Assembly: GCF_015553355.1 (NCBI RefSeq)
Contig: NZ_JADNGN010000001.1
Coordinates: 137,388 to 201,387 of the forward strand
DNA: 64,000 nucleotides
Direction of reading: 5' to 3'
Source of the DNA: Collinsella aerofaciens
Lineage (GTDB): Bacteria > Actinomycetota > Coriobacteriia > Coriobacteriales > Coriobacteriaceae
The notes beneath the pieces were generated by a model that had not been told where the DNA came from, made no database searches, and saw only the letters and a program-made list of their open reading frames with translations. Every line of letters begins with the position of its first letter. Within the stretch, counting starts at the first letter, position 1. Of this stretch, positions 39,754-48,166 are shown piece after piece. The translations under genes were made by a program, and so were the position numbers.

Positions 39754-42249
39754 ATGACCGCAACCGCCAGCCGAACCACTAACCGCAGGCCCGAGCTTTT
39801 GGCCCCCGCCGGAGGCCCGGAGCCCTTTGCCGCCGCGCTCGCCGCCGGGGCAGACGCCATCTACTGCGGCATGGGCAGCTTCAACGCCCGCCGCAAGGCA
39901 ACCAACTTTACCGACGAGGCCTTTGAGCAAGCCTGCCGCGCCGCGCATCTAGCCGGGTCGCGCGTCTACGTCACGGTCAACATCGTCATCAAGCAGTCCG
40001 AGATGGGCGATGCACTGCAGCTCATTCATCGCTGCTCCACGCTGGGCGCCGATGCCTTCATTATCCAGGACTGGGGTCTGTTCTTTGAGGTCAAGCGCAC
40101 CATGCCCGGCATCGAGACACATATCTCGACCCAGGCGAACATCCACGACGACCGCGGAACCCTTTGGTGCCGTGAGCAGGGCGCCGACCGCGTGACTCTC
40201 TCGCGCGAGCTCTCCATCGACGAAATCGCCGCCATTCACGACGCCGCGCCCGATGTGGACCTTGAGGTCTTCAGCCATGGCGCCATCTGCTTTTGCTACT
40301 CGGGCCTATGCCTGCTCTCGAGTTTTGCCATGGCGGGCCGCTCGGCCAACCGCGGCATGTGCGCTCAGCCCTGTCGCCTGCCTTACGAGCTGATCAACGA
40401 GAACGGCCGCTCGCTCTCCCCCGCCGGTCGCGGGCGCGCGCTGTGCCCGCGCGACACCAACACGTCGCAGCTTGTTCGCCGTCTGTATGACGCCGGCGCC
40501 GCATCGCTCAAGCTCGAGGGCCGCATGAAGGCGCCCGATTACGTGTACTCCATCGTTGATGTGTATCGTCATCAGATCGACGACATGCTGGCCGGGGTCG
40601 CCGTAGATAAGGACGAGGACGCCGCTCGCCAGCGCCAACTCAAGCGCTGCTTTAACCGCGACTTTACGCACGCCTATCAGGACGGCACCTCGGGCGACGA
40701 GATGATGAGTTACGAGCGCTCCAACAACCGCGGCCAGATTGTGGGCACGGTGCTGGGCAGCCGTCTGGCCAACCGCGACGTGCGCGGGCTCAAACCCGAC
40801 GACCGTCGTCGCCGCGCCGCCATCGCCCGCATTGAGTTGTTTGAGCCCGTGGGCAAGGGCGACCTGCTGGAGCTTCGTCACGACAATGAGTTTGACCAGT
40901 TCCTGACCACCATCGCTGCCGAGGATGCCGCTGCCGGCGACATCATCGAGTGCCGCGTGCCCCGCAGCATGCCCGAGGGCTGCCGCGTCCGCGTGATTCG
41001 CAGTCAGCGCGCCATCGACGCCGCCGGCGCCGCGCTCAAGCGCGATGTGCTGCGCCGCCGAGCTGTTGACGTGTCCGTCGTGGCGCGCCTGGGCGAGCCG
41101 TTTACCGTTACGCTCACCTGCTGCGACGACCCTTCGCTTACGGCCACTGCCACGGGCTTTACCGTCGAGGCTGCCAAGACCCGCGCCGTCGAGGCATCCG
41201 ATCTGGTTGAGCACGTCGGGCGCATGGGCTCCTCTCCCTTTGAGGCCGCAAGCTTTGACGTTTCGCTCGACGCCGGCTGCGGTATGGGCTTTTCCGCCGT
41301 GCACAAGGTGCGCGCCGCCGCTTGTAAGGCGCTGGAAGAGGCCATTCTGGCACCGTACGAGGAGCGCGCGAAAACGCTCGAGCTGCCGGCGATTGTAACC
41401 AGTGATTCCCGCCCCGCGCCCGAGCACTACCGCGATGAGCCGCAGATCTGCGCCACCGTCACCTCGCTCGAGGCCGCCGAGGCCGCTCGTGCCGAGGGTG
41501 TAACGCGCATCTACATGACCACCGACGCGCTCGATGCGGCCGAGCTCTCCCCCGCCGATGCATTTGAGCAGGGCATCGTACCCGTGCTCGATGAGGTCTG
41601 CCGCGCCGTTGACCACGTACGCGTCGACCCGTGGGTTGTTGCCGGCGCCACGGTCGCTATTGGCAACATCTCTGAGCTTGCCCTGGCCGCCCAGGTTGGC
41701 GCCACGGCCGAGATTCGCTCTTGCCTGCCGGTGCACAACACGCCCTGCATGGAGGCGCTTGCCGAGCGCGGAGCCGGTGCGTTTTGGCTCTCGCCCGAGA
41801 TCACACTCGACGAGATTGTCTCGCTCGGCGCCGCTGCGCCCGCGGCTCTGGGCATCACCGTCTTTGGCCGCCCGCGCGTTATGACGAGCGAGCACTGCAT
41901 CCTGCAGGTGGCCAATGGCTGCATCCACGATTGCGCCAACTGCCGCCTGCGCGCCCGCAAGCTGTCGCTCAAGAATATCGACGGCAAGGTCATGCCCGTG
42001 CGCACCGACATCCATGGCCGCTCTCGCTTGTACGACGCCTACCCCATCGACCTTACGCCGCAGGTACCGCAGTTGCTCGACGCCGGCGTCCGTCGTCTCA
42101 TGGTAGACGGAACGCTGCTCGAGACAGATGAGGTGGGCCGTGCCGTCGCCCGCGTCCGTCGTGCCATCGAAGCAGCGCATGCCGGCCGCAAGCCCGCCGC
42201 CCGCCTGCGCGGGGCGACCTCGGGCTGCATGTTTGTGGGAATCAGCTAA
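39754..42249 (+). CDS. U32-family protein, RlhA-like
   Basis: The 831-residue protein starts with the U32 core (RRPELLAPAGGPEPFAAALA, residues 12-31) and the cysteine-rich GAICFCYSGLCLLSSF...GMCAQPCRLPYEL region (about residues 177-212) that holds the iron-sulfur ligands of this family; a DUF3656-like middle follows. RlhA, a close relative, makes 5-hydroxycytidine in 23S rRNA. The C-terminal 250 residues repeat a second barrel-like unit with CLPVHNTPCMEALAERG. It is likely an RNA-modification enzyme rather than a protease. The next gene is an rRNA pseudouridine synthase type, 15 bp downstream. Confidence 0.82.
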   Translation: MTATASRTTNRRPELLAPAGGPEPFAAALAAGADAIYCGMGSFNARRKATNFTDEAFEQACRAAHLAGSRVYVTVNIVIKQSEMGDALQLIHRCSTLGADAFIIQDWGLFFEVKRTMPGIETHISTQANIHDDRGTLWCREQGADRVTLSRELSIDEIAAIHDAAPDVDLEVFSHGAICFCYSGLCLLSSFAMAGRSANRGMCAQPCRLPYELINENGRSLSPAGRGRALCPRDTNTSQLVRRLYDAGAASLKLEGRMKAPDYVYSIVDVYRHQIDDMLAGVAVDKDEDAARQRQLKRCFNRDFTHAYQDGTSGDEMMSYERSNNRGQIVGTVLGSRLANRDVRGLKPDDRRRRAAIARIELFEPVGKGDLLELRHDNEFDQFLTTIAAEDAAAGDIIECRVPRSMPEGCRVRVIRSQRAIDAAGAALKRDVLRRRAVDVSVVARLGEPFTVTLTCCDDPSLTATATGFTVEAAKTRAVEASDLVEHVGRMGSSPFEAASFDVSLDAGCGMGFSAVHKVRAAACKALEEAILAPYEERAKTLELPAIVTSDSRPAPEHYRDEPQICATVTSLEAAEAARAEGVTRIYMTTDALDAAELSPADAFEQGIVPVLDEVCRAVDHVRVDPWVVAGATVAIGNISELALAAQVGATAEIRSCLPVHNTPCMEALAERGAGAFWLSPEITLDEIVSLGAAAPAALGITVFGRPRVMTSEHCILQVANGCIHDCANCRLRARKLSLKNIDGKVMPVRTDIHGRSRLYDAYPIDLTPQVPQLLDAGVRRLMVDGTLLETDEVGRAVARVRRAIEAAHAGRKPAARLRGATSGCMFVGIS

Positions 42250-42264
42250 CCGAAAGGCTTACAC

Positions 42265-42924
42265 GTGAACGAAGAACCTCAAGTCCTCTACTGCGACGCC
42301 TGGCTCATGGCCATCGACAAGCCCGCTGGCATGATCGTCCACGGTGACGGCACCGGCGAGCGCACACTTACCGACTACGCTAGCGACCTTTTGCTGGCGA
42401 TGGGCGACGGCTTTGCCGCGACTGACATGCAGCCGCTCAACCGCCTGGACCGCAACACCACCGGCGTGGTGTTGTTCTCGCTCGACAAGCAGACGCAGCC
42501 CGCTTTTGACCAGATGATCATCGACCACGCATTCGAAAAGCACTATCTGGCGCTCGCCGAGGGCAAGATCGACTGGAACGAAAAGCTCATCGACAAGCCC
42601 ATCGCCCGCGACCGCCACGACAGCCGCAAGATGCGCGTTGGCGCCAGCGGCAAGCCGTCTCAGACGCGCGTCAAGGTACTCAAACGTCTTAAGAGCCGTC
42701 GTGGCCTGCCCGCGCGCTCGTATATCGATGTCGAGCTACTCACCGGCCGCAAGCATCAGATTCGCGTGCACCTGGCGAGTGAGCGTCATCCCCTGGTTGG
42801 CGACGACCTGTACGGAACGCCGCGCCCCTGCGGCCTCATGCTCCATGCCCATAGCGTGTCCTTTACGCATCCCGTAACCGGCGAGCACATCCACATCGAA
42901 GCCCCCTGCCCCTGGGAGCCCTAA
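42265..42924 (+). CDS. RluA-family pseudouridine synthase
   Basis: A 219-residue catalytic domain without an S4 domain. The active-site motif is PLNRLDRNTTGVVLF (about residues 56-70), with its catalytic Asp, and LLTGRKHQIRVHLA (about 155-168) is the second family signature. It converts uridine to pseudouridine in rRNA or tRNA. The start is a GTG with CGAAAGG upstream. It follows the U32 gene by 15 bp, probably on the same transcript, so both act in RNA modification. Confidence 0.9.
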   Translation: MNEEPQVLYCDAWLMAIDKPAGMIVHGDGTGERTLTDYASDLLLAMGDGFAATDMQPLNRLDRNTTGVVLFSLDKQTQPAFDQMIIDHAFEKHYLALAEGKIDWNEKLIDKPIARDRHDSRKMRVGASGKPSQTRVKVLKRLKSRRGLPARSYIDVELLTGRKHQIRVHLASERHPLVGDDLYGTPRPCGLMLHAHSVSFTHPVTGEHIHIEAPCPWEP

Positions 42925-42961
42925 ACCACCACAAAGGGGACAGGCACCTTTGTGGTGGTTT
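42923..42961. repeat. 15-bp hairpin overlapping the rluA-type stop codon
   Basis: AAACCACCACAAAGG pairs perfectly with CCTTTGTGGTGGTTT across GGACAGGCA, and a TTTT run follows. It works as an intrinsic terminator for the plus-strand genes; the GGGGACAGGCA core is reminiscent of dispersed palindromes elsewhere in the window. Confidence 0.75.
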
Positions 42962-42992
42962 TGCCGCAATGGCTCAGCCGCGGTCCCAAAAC

Positions 42993-43210
42993 GTCTCGAT
43001 CTGTAACAGTTAGAACCCATTTTCCGGTCTATCTGTTACAGATCGAGACATTCGAATCCCCCTCAAGGGAAAATCTCAATCTGTAACAGTAACTCGGCAA
43101 AATCAGCCTCAGATGTTATAGATTTAGACAAACCACCAGCGTCGCCCCAAGCAATCTCAATCTGTAACATCTAACCCACTTTTAACGGTCTAGTTGTTAT
43201 AGACTTAGAC
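42993..43210. repeat. Three tandem 57-bp hairpin repeats
   Basis: Copies at 42993-43049, 43073-43129 and 43154-43210, each 57 bp with an 80-81 bp period. Copy 1 has perfect 17-bp arms (GTCTCGATCTGTAACAG and complement). Copies 2 and 3 pair with G-U wobbles. They fill most of the 379-bp gap 42925-43303, together with the terminator that follows. Confidence 0.85.
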
Positions 43211-43227
43211 AAAACCGGCAGACAACG

Positions 43228-43264
43228 AAAGCGGCAACGCCCGTAATGGACGTTGCCGCTTTTC
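43228..43264. terminator. Terminator between the pseudouridine synthase and DeoR genes
   Basis: AAAGCGGCAACG pairs with CGTTGCCGCTTT over an 11-nt loop, with CTTTTC on the plus strand and TTTCGTT on the minus strand. It separates convergent genes. Confidence 0.7.
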
Positions 43265-43303
43265 TATTGAGAAAAACTAAATGGTTTTGACCTTGCCCCG
43301 CCG

Positions 43304-44050
43304 CTAGACCGTGACGACGTTGTCCATTGCCCGGTACTTGGCTGGGACCTCGCCTGCGGTAATAATCGTTGCGTCGCGGAAGTCCGCGAACTTGACGGGC
43401 GCCACCATGCCAAATTTGCTGGCATCCGAGATTACGAAGCGTTTGGCCGTATGGCGCATCGAGATGCGCTTGACCTGTGCCTCCTCGATATCGGGCGTCG
43501 TAAAGCCCTGCTCGGCGGCAATGCCGTTGGAACCCCAAAAGCCGCAGTTGAAGTTGTAGCGGTCTAGAGTTGCCAAGGCATCGGGGCCAACGAGCGCCTC
43601 GGTCTCGGGTTTGAGCTCGCCGCCCAGCACCACGGTACGCATGCCGCGCAAAGCGAGATGCTGAGCATGGAGCACGGAATCAGTCACATAGGTGACCCTT
43701 TCGAGATGCGGAAGATGCTCGATGAGCCTGAGCGTCGTCGAACCCGAATCGATGTACACAAAGCTCTCGGGCTCCACCAGCGCCGCCGCACGGGCGCAGA
43801 TACGTTCCTTGTCGTCGTTATGGAGATCGCTGCGCTCATTAAGCGTCAGGTCGCGCGTCACGTGCGCGCGCTCAAGGCTTGTCGCCCCACCGTGCACCTT
43901 GGCGATACGGTGTGCGCGATTGAGCGTCTGCAGGTCGCGCCGAATGGTAGACGCCGTCACGCCCAGGGCCTCAGCAAGCTCCGGTACGGTTACCGAGCCC
44001 GTCTGCTGCACCATCGACACGATTGCGTTGAGCCTATCTTCCGCAAGCAT
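43304..44050 (-). CDS. DeoR/GlpR-family transcriptional regulator
   Basis: The 248-residue protein has an N-terminal DeoR helix-turn-helix (residues 1-57: VPELAEALGVTASTIRRDLQ) and a C-terminal sugar-phosphate sensor domain with YIDSGSTTLRLIEHL and the GGELKPETEALVGP motif. It probably responds to a phosphorylated sugar and controls the upstream oxidoreductase gene. It starts 3 bp after that gene, and the three GAG codons that end the oxidoreductase form its GAGGAGGAG Shine-Dalgarno sequence. Confidence 0.9.
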   Translation of the reverse strand: MLAEDRLNAIVSMVQQTGSVTVPELAEALGVTASTIRRDLQTLNRAHRIAKVHGGATSLERAHVTRDLTLNERSDLHNDDKERICARAAALVEPESFVYIDSGSTTLRLIEHLPHLERVTYVTDSVLHAQHLALRGMRTVVLGGELKPETEALVGPDALATLDRYNFNCGFWGSNGIAAEQGFTTPDIEEAQVKRISMRHTAKRFVISDASKFGMVAPVKFADFRDATIITAGEVPAKYRAMDNVVTV

Positions 44051-44053
44051 CGC

Positions 44054-45133
44054 TTACTCCTCCTCGGGGTACACGACTCCCCAATCGGCGCGAAGCTTGG
44101 TCATAAGCTCCATAACATCAGAAGCATAATCCAGAAGCTCGCGCTTGGAGTCGTCGCCGGCAACGGCCTTCTCAAGATCGGCCATCTCATAACACAGGGC
44201 GTAAGCCTCGGTGCCTGCGTGGACCTCCTCGCGGTGGCCGTCCGCAGTCCACACGATGGTCGCGTGATCGGCACGCGGATATTCGTTGACCTCGATGTAG
44301 CACTTGTCAAAGCTGATGACCGAGCGCTTGGGCTGCTTGGAGTGGAGCGTAAGGCTCACGACGCCCAGCTGCTGCTCGGCATTGCGGCAGACGATGCCGC
44401 CCGCAACATCGACGCCAGTCTCGCAGGTGTTGCCTAGAGACACGACCTCGGCGGGCTGGCTCGCCATAAACAGGCGCATGACGGACAGGGCATACACACC
44501 AATATCGAGCATGGCACCGCCGGCAAGGTTGCGATTGTAGAAACGGTTGGTCAGGTCGCCGTACTCCTTGTAGCTACCAAAGTTAAGCTGAGCGAGGTTC
44601 ATGCGGCCGAACTCGCCGGCATCCATGCGGCGGCGCAGCTCTTGATACAAGGGCATGTGGAGCACCGTGGTAGCGTCCATAAGGACCACGTTGTGCTCGG
44701 CGGCAATGGAACGGGCCTCATCGAGTTCAGCGGAATTGAGGGTAATGGCTTTCTCGCAGAGCACGTGCTTGCCGGCGGCCAGCGCGTCACGCAGATAGGT
44801 GATATGCGTGTTGTGCGGCGTGGTGATATAGACGGCGTCGATGCCCGGATCGGCGTAGAGGTCCTCAACCGTTTCATAGACCTTCTCGATGCCATACTGC
44901 TCGGCAAAAGCCTGAGCCTTGGACAGCGTACAGTTGGCGACGCCCGCAAGCTTGCGGCCGGCAAGAGCGAGAGACTGGGCCATCTGGTTGGCGATAACGC
45001 CGCACCCGATCACAGCCCAACGAAGCTCGGGAGCCGTAAAAATATCGTCGGGGAACTGCTTGTCCTGGACCGAAGCGAACGCTGCCTTGGCGGCTGCCGC
45101 GGCGTCGAGCGGAGCCTGCTTGGAATCTACCAT
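44054..45133 (-). CDS. Gfo/Idh/MocA-family oxidoreductase
   Basis: A 359-residue NAD(P)-dependent oxidoreductase. The Rossmann motif AVIGCGVIANQMAQ is near residues 39-52, followed by the EKP-like loop LCEKAITLNS and the GGAMLDIGVYALSVM region with the catalytic site. Such enzymes act on sugars or inositols. AGGAGG 5 nt upstream supports the ATG at 45133. With the downstream DeoR regulator it forms a small operon not obviously tied to purines. Confidence 0.88.
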   Translation of the reverse strand: MVDSKQAPLDAAAAAKAAFASVQDKQFPDDIFTAPELRWAVIGCGVIANQMAQSLALAGRKLAGVANCTLSKAQAFAEQYGIEKVYETVEDLYADPGIDAVYITTPHNTHITYLRDALAAGKHVLCEKAITLNSAELDEARSIAAEHNVVLMDATTVLHMPLYQELRRRMDAGEFGRMNLAQLNFGSYKEYGDLTNRFYNRNLAGGAMLDIGVYALSVMRLFMASQPAEVVSLGNTCETGVDVAGGIVCRNAEQQLGVVSLTLHSKQPKRSVISFDKCYIEVNEYPRADHATIVWTADGHREEVHAGTEAYALCYEMADLEKAVAGDDSKRELLDYASDVMELMTKLRADWGVVYPEEE

Positions 45134-45187
45134 ATGTGCCTCCTGAATCATGGAGCGTCTTGCAATTCTGCCGTTTCCATATTCGCA

Positions 45188-45215
45188 CAAATACGCGCGT
45201 GCATGCTCGTATTTG
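45188..45215. promoter_or_regulatory. 8-12-8 dyad 1 upstream of the oxidoreductase
   Basis: CAAATACG-N12-CGTATTTG, perfect arms. A second dyad with the same geometry is centred exactly 76 bp further upstream. It is a candidate binding site for the co-transcribed DeoR-type regulator. Confidence 0.45.
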
Positions 45216-45263
45216 CGTATTTATTTGCTTTACAGTCATTATTTAGCCATAGTTTACACATGT

Positions 45264-45291
45264 TTGCGCGAGTACACGCAGTATCGCGCAA
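45264..45291. promoter_or_regulatory. 8-12-8 dyad 2 upstream of the oxidoreductase
   Basis: TTGCGCGA-N12-TCGCGCAA, perfect arms with the same 12-bp spacing as dyad 1 but a different arm sequence. A third small palindrome ATGCGC-N6-GCGCAT is at 45296-45313. Confidence 0.4.
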
Positions 45292-45419
45292 TGGTATGCG
45301 CGTAAATGCGCATGCAACGATCCGTCTTAAACATAAGGGAGCGGGACACCAAAACCCTAAAAGACAGAGTAGGCCGTAATACTCCACCCCTCTGGGGGGG
45401 GCATCAGACATCAAGGGAC

Positions 45420-45582
45420 TGTCCCAAACTGCCGACAAAAAAGGAATGTCCCAAGCTGCCGGCACCTGGGGACGTTCCCCATGTAACGCTTTCTATGCAA
45501 GACTGTCCCCAACGACTAGTTGTTTAAGAACGCCCCCAACGACTAGTACGACCACTCATTTAAGTCTGTCCCCAATGAGTAG
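45420..45582. repeat. Short GTCCC-type dispersed repeats
   Basis: TGTCCCAAACTGCCGACA (45420) and TGTCCCAAGCTGCCGGCA (45447) are near copies; CTGTCCCCAACGACTAGT (45503), its variant at 45531 and a third form at 45566 make a second set. They lie between the island's last gene and the rplX terminator, in the 518-bp gap 45134-45651, which has no gene. Confidence 0.6.
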
Positions 45583-45588
45583 GGATAG

Positions 45589-45625
45589 AAAAAGGCCCGG
45601 GTGCCTTGGGGCATCCGGGCCTTTG
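45589..45625 (-). terminator. Intrinsic terminator directly after rplX
   Basis: On the minus strand AAAGGCCCGGATGCC pairs with GGCACCCGGGCCTTT over CCAA, with one bulge, and is followed by a run of T. It lies about 27 bp after the rplX stop codon and ends transcription of the proximal ribosomal half. Confidence 0.9.
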
Positions 45626-45651
45626 CTAGCAACTTGATGTTGCGGGGCAGC

Positions 45652-45957
45652 TTAGAACTTGTGGCCGCACTTCTTGCAGACGCGCAGCTTGTTCTTGCCG
45701 TCCTTCTCGTGACCGACGCGGGTAACCTTACCGCACTCGGGGCAAACGAGATTGACGTTGGAGGCGTCGATAGGAGCCTCCTGCGAAACGATGCCGCCCT
45801 GCTGGTTGGCAGCGTTGGGCTTGACGGCCTTCTTGACGACCGAAACGCCCTCGACAACGACCTTGTTCTCGGCGGGGAGAGCACGCAGGACAACGCCCTG
45901 CTTGCCGCGATCCTTACCAGAGAGAACCTGGACCTTATCGCCCTTCTTGATATACAT
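45652..45957 (-). CDS. rplX: 50S ribosomal protein L24
   Basis: The 101-residue protein opens with the KOW motif [20 protein letters not shown] and has a zinc-ribbon-like C-terminal part, [17 protein letters not shown] with a further C-x2-C ([10 protein letters not shown]-type end). L24 starts large-subunit assembly at the 23S 5' end. It is the last gene of this ribosomal half, with a terminator right behind it, and lacks rplE as its downstream neighbour. Confidence 0.97.
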   Translation of the reverse strand: MYIKKGDKVQVLSGKDRGKQGVVLRALPAENKVVVEGVSVVKKAVKPNAANQQGGIVSQEAPIDASNVNLVCPECGKVTRVGHEKDGKNKLRVCKKCGHKF

Positions 45958-45970
45958 ATATCTCCCCTAA

Positions 45971-46339
45971 CTACAGAGTCTCGGGAGCGAGCGAGACGAT
46001 CTTCATGTACTTCTTGTCACGAAGCTCGCGAGCGACGGGCCCGAAGATACGGGTACCGACGGGCGAACCATCGTTGTTGATGACAACGCAGGCGTTCTCA
46101 TCAAAGCGAATGTAGGAGCCATCCTTGCGGCGGATCTCCTTAACGGTGCGAACGACGACGCAACGGACAACGTCCTTCTTCTTGACGTTGGCGCCAGGGG
46201 TAGCCTCCTGGACAGCACCGATGAACACATCGCCGATGCCTGCATAACGACGCTTGGAACCGCCAAGCACCTTGATGCAGCGAATCTTGCGAGCGCCGGA
46301 GTTGTCGGCGACGTTCAGCATGGTTTGCATCTGAATCAT
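45971..46339 (-). CDS. rplN: 50S ribosomal protein L14
   Basis: The 122-residue protein begins [20 protein letters not shown] and includes the L14 signature [20 protein letters not shown] (about residues 50-69). It sits at the subunit interface where it contacts 16S rRNA. A 118-bp gap to rpsQ holds a branched RNA fold, larger than the other gaps in this cluster. Confidence 0.97.
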   Translation of the reverse strand: MIQMQTMLNVADNSGARKIRCIKVLGGSKRRYAGIGDVFIGAVQEATPGANVKKKDVVRCVVVRTVKEIRRKDGSYIRFDENACVVINNDGSPVGTRIFGPVARELRDKKYMKIVSLAPETL

Positions 46340-46364
46340 GGTAGATGTTCCTCCGAACTAAGAA

Positions 46365-46430
46365 CCGAAGAGAGGTGCGCAGCCTTTATACGGCCCGTGG
46401 TATGCAAGCCAGGCATACGCACATCTTCGG
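46365..46430 (-). promoter_or_regulatory. Branched RNA fold between rpsQ and rplN
   Basis: Outer arms CCGAAGA/TCTTCGG (7 bp), then GTGCG/CGCAC (5 bp), enclosing TATGC/GCATA and a GGGCC-containing bulge. The fold lies just upstream of the rplN Shine-Dalgarno sequence (GGAGG). A protein-binding leader is possible. Confidence 0.45.
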
Positions 46431-46457
46431 AAACGTACAAGTCGTAAGAGCGACTGC

Positions 46458-46718
46458 TTATTTAGCGCGCTCGACGACCTCGATGAGGCGCCAACGCTTC
46501 ATCTTGGACATAGGACGGGTCTCCATAACGCGGACGGTATCGCCCACGCCAGCCGTGCACTCCTCGTCGTGAGCGTGCAGCTTCTTGGAGCTGGTCATCA
46601 TCTTGCCGTACTTGGGGTGACGCTTGCGCTCGGTGATGGTGACAACAATGGTCTTGGCACCGGAGACGGAGGTAACGACACCCGTACGGACCTTACGCGA
46701 GTTACGCGAATCAGTCAT
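46458..46718 (-). CDS. rpsQ: 30S ribosomal protein S17
   Basis: An 86-residue OB-fold protein. KVRTGVVTSVSGAKTIVVTI (about residues 8-27) and GDTVRVMETRPMSKMKRWRL near the end are S17 signatures. It binds the 5' domain of 16S rRNA and helps initiate assembly. It follows rpmC by 16 bp. Confidence 0.97.
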   Translation of the reverse strand: MTDSRNSRKVRTGVVTSVSGAKTIVVTITERKRHPKYGKMMTSSKKLHAHDEECTAGVGDTVRVMETRPMSKMKRWRLIEVVERAK

Positions 46719-46734
46719 GTTCTCTCCTTAGGTC

Positions 46735-46950
46735 CTACTCGGCGACAGCGGACTTCTCCGCTGCGATCTCGCGGGCGCGCTGCTCCGTGAGGACGCGAGC
46801 GATGTCCTTCTTCACGGTGTTGACGCGAGCGGTGTTGTCCAGCTGGCTGGTGGCCATCTGGAAACGAAGGTTAAAGAGCTCGGCGCGCATTTCCTTCAGC
46901 TTCTCAACGAGCTGAGCGTCCGAGAGCTCACGAATCTCTGCGGGCTTCAT
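46735..46950 (-). CDS. rpmC: 50S ribosomal protein L29
   Basis: A 71-residue two-helix protein, [20 protein letters not shown], with the family core LFNLRFQMATSQLDNTARVN and VKKDIARVLTEQRAREIAAE. It lines the peptide exit tunnel and helps dock SRP and trigger factor. Its start overlaps the rplP stop by one base. Confidence 0.96.
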   Translation of the reverse strand: MKPAEIRELSDAQLVEKLKEMRAELFNLRFQMATSQLDNTARVNTVKKDIARVLTEQRAREIAAEKSAVAE

Positions 46951-47450
46951 TAGTTCTCCTCCTTGGCGGCGGCGTCCTCAGCAGCCCACTTGGCCTCGAG
47001 AGCGGCCTCCTCAGCCATTTCCTTCTCGATGCGCTGCTCAGCGTTCTTGGCAACCACAATCTTGGTCTTGATGGGGAGCTTGTGCTGAGCAAGACGCAGA
47101 GCCTCGCGAGCGACCTCCTCGGGCACGCCCTTGACCTCGAACATGATGCGGCCGGGCTTGACGACGGCCACCCACTCCTCGGGGTTGCCCTTACCAGAAC
47201 CCATGCGAGTCTCGGCAGGCTTCTTGGTGATGGGCTTATCGGGGAAGATCGTGATGTAGACACGACCGCCACGCTTCATGTAGCGGGTCATGGCAATACG
47301 AGCGGCCTCGATCTGACGGTTGGTGATCCAATGGGCCTCGAGAGCCTGGATACCAAACTCGCCGAAATGCAGCTCGGTATTACCCTTGGCCTGGCCCTTC
47401 ATGGAGCCACGCTGCACCTTGCGGTGAAGAATACGCTTAGGGGCAAGCAC
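46950..47450 (-). CDS. rplP: 50S ribosomal protein L16 with acidic C-terminal tail
   Basis: The first 137 or so residues match L16 from [20 protein letters not shown] through [20 protein letters not shown] and [15 protein letters not shown]. The rest, about 25 residues rich in Ala and Glu ([20 protein letters not shown]), extends beyond the usual 137-145 residue length. L16 positions A-site tRNA in the peptidyl-transferase centre. Overlapping start/stop codons link it to rpsC and rpmC. Confidence 0.96.
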   Translation of the reverse strand: MLAPKRILHRKVQRGSMKGQAKGNTELHFGEFGIQALEAHWITNRQIEAARIAMTRYMKRGGRVYITIFPDKPITKKPAETRMGSGKGNPEEWVAVVKPGRIMFEVKGVPEEVAREALRLAQHKLPIKTKIVVAKNAEQRIEKEMAEEAALEAKWAAEDAAAKEEN

Positions 47451-48160
47451 TACTGACCCCTCCTCTCGGAGTTACGACGACGAGGACGGGAAGAGCCCTC
47501 GAGTGCAGGGTTGGGAACAGGCTGGCCCGGGAGCTTCTCGCCCAGGTAGATCCAGACCTTCACGCCGCAAGCACCCATGGTGGTGCTGGCGACAGCCGTG
47601 CCGTAGTCGATCTTGGCACGGAGGGTGTGCAGAGGCACGCGACCCTCGCGGTACCACTCACGACGGCCCATCTCGGCACCGCCGAGACGACCGGAGCACT
47701 GGATACGGATGCCCTTAGCGCCGGCCTTGCGGGCGGACTGGACAGCCTTACGCATAGCGCGACGGAAGGCAACGCGGCCCTCGAGCTGCTCGGCGATAGA
47801 CTGAGCAACGAGGTTGGCGTCGAGCTCGGGTCGCTTGATCTCGACAACGTCGACGGAGAGCTGGCCCTTGGAGACCCCAGCGACCTTCTCGAGCTCGGTG
47901 CGGAGGGTATCGATCTCGGCACCCTTCTTACCGATGACAACGCCGGGGCGAGCGGTGAGGATGATGACCTTCACCTTGTCGCCAGCGCGCTCGATCTCGA
48001 CACGGGAGACAGCTGCGCGGGAAAGACGCTTCTCGAGGTACTTGCGGATCTCGAGATCGTTACCGAGGGTCTTAGCGTAATCCTTCTCTGCGAACCAGCG
48101 GGAGCGCCAGTTCTCGGTGATGCCAAGACGGAAGCCGGTGGGGTAGACTTTCTGACCCAT
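47450..48160 (-). CDS. rpsC: 30S ribosomal protein S3
   Basis: The 236-residue protein has the S3 N-terminus [20 protein letters not shown], a KH domain with [14 protein letters not shown]-like residues (about 65-90), and the C-terminal [20 protein letters not shown] signature. It lines the mRNA entry channel. The stop of rpsC shares a base with the rplP start. Confidence 0.97.
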   Translation of the reverse strand: MGQKVYPTGFRLGITENWRSRWFAEKDYAKTLGNDLEIRKYLEKRLSRAAVSRVEIERAGDKVKVIILTARPGVVIGKKGAEIDTLRTELEKVAGVSKGQLSVDVVEIKRPELDANLVAQSIAEQLEGRVAFRRAMRKAVQSARKAGAKGIRIQCSGRLGGAEMGRREWYREGRVPLHTLRAKIDYGTAVASTTMGACGVKVWIYLGEKLPGQPVPNPALEGSSRPRRRNSERRGQ

Positions 48161-48166
48161 ACAGCT

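Noticed and set aside
43040-43065. T-arm-like TTCGAATCCCCC suggesting a tRNA
   Set aside because: The upstream sequence is the arm of a 57-bp hairpin and no acceptor or anticodon stem can be formed.
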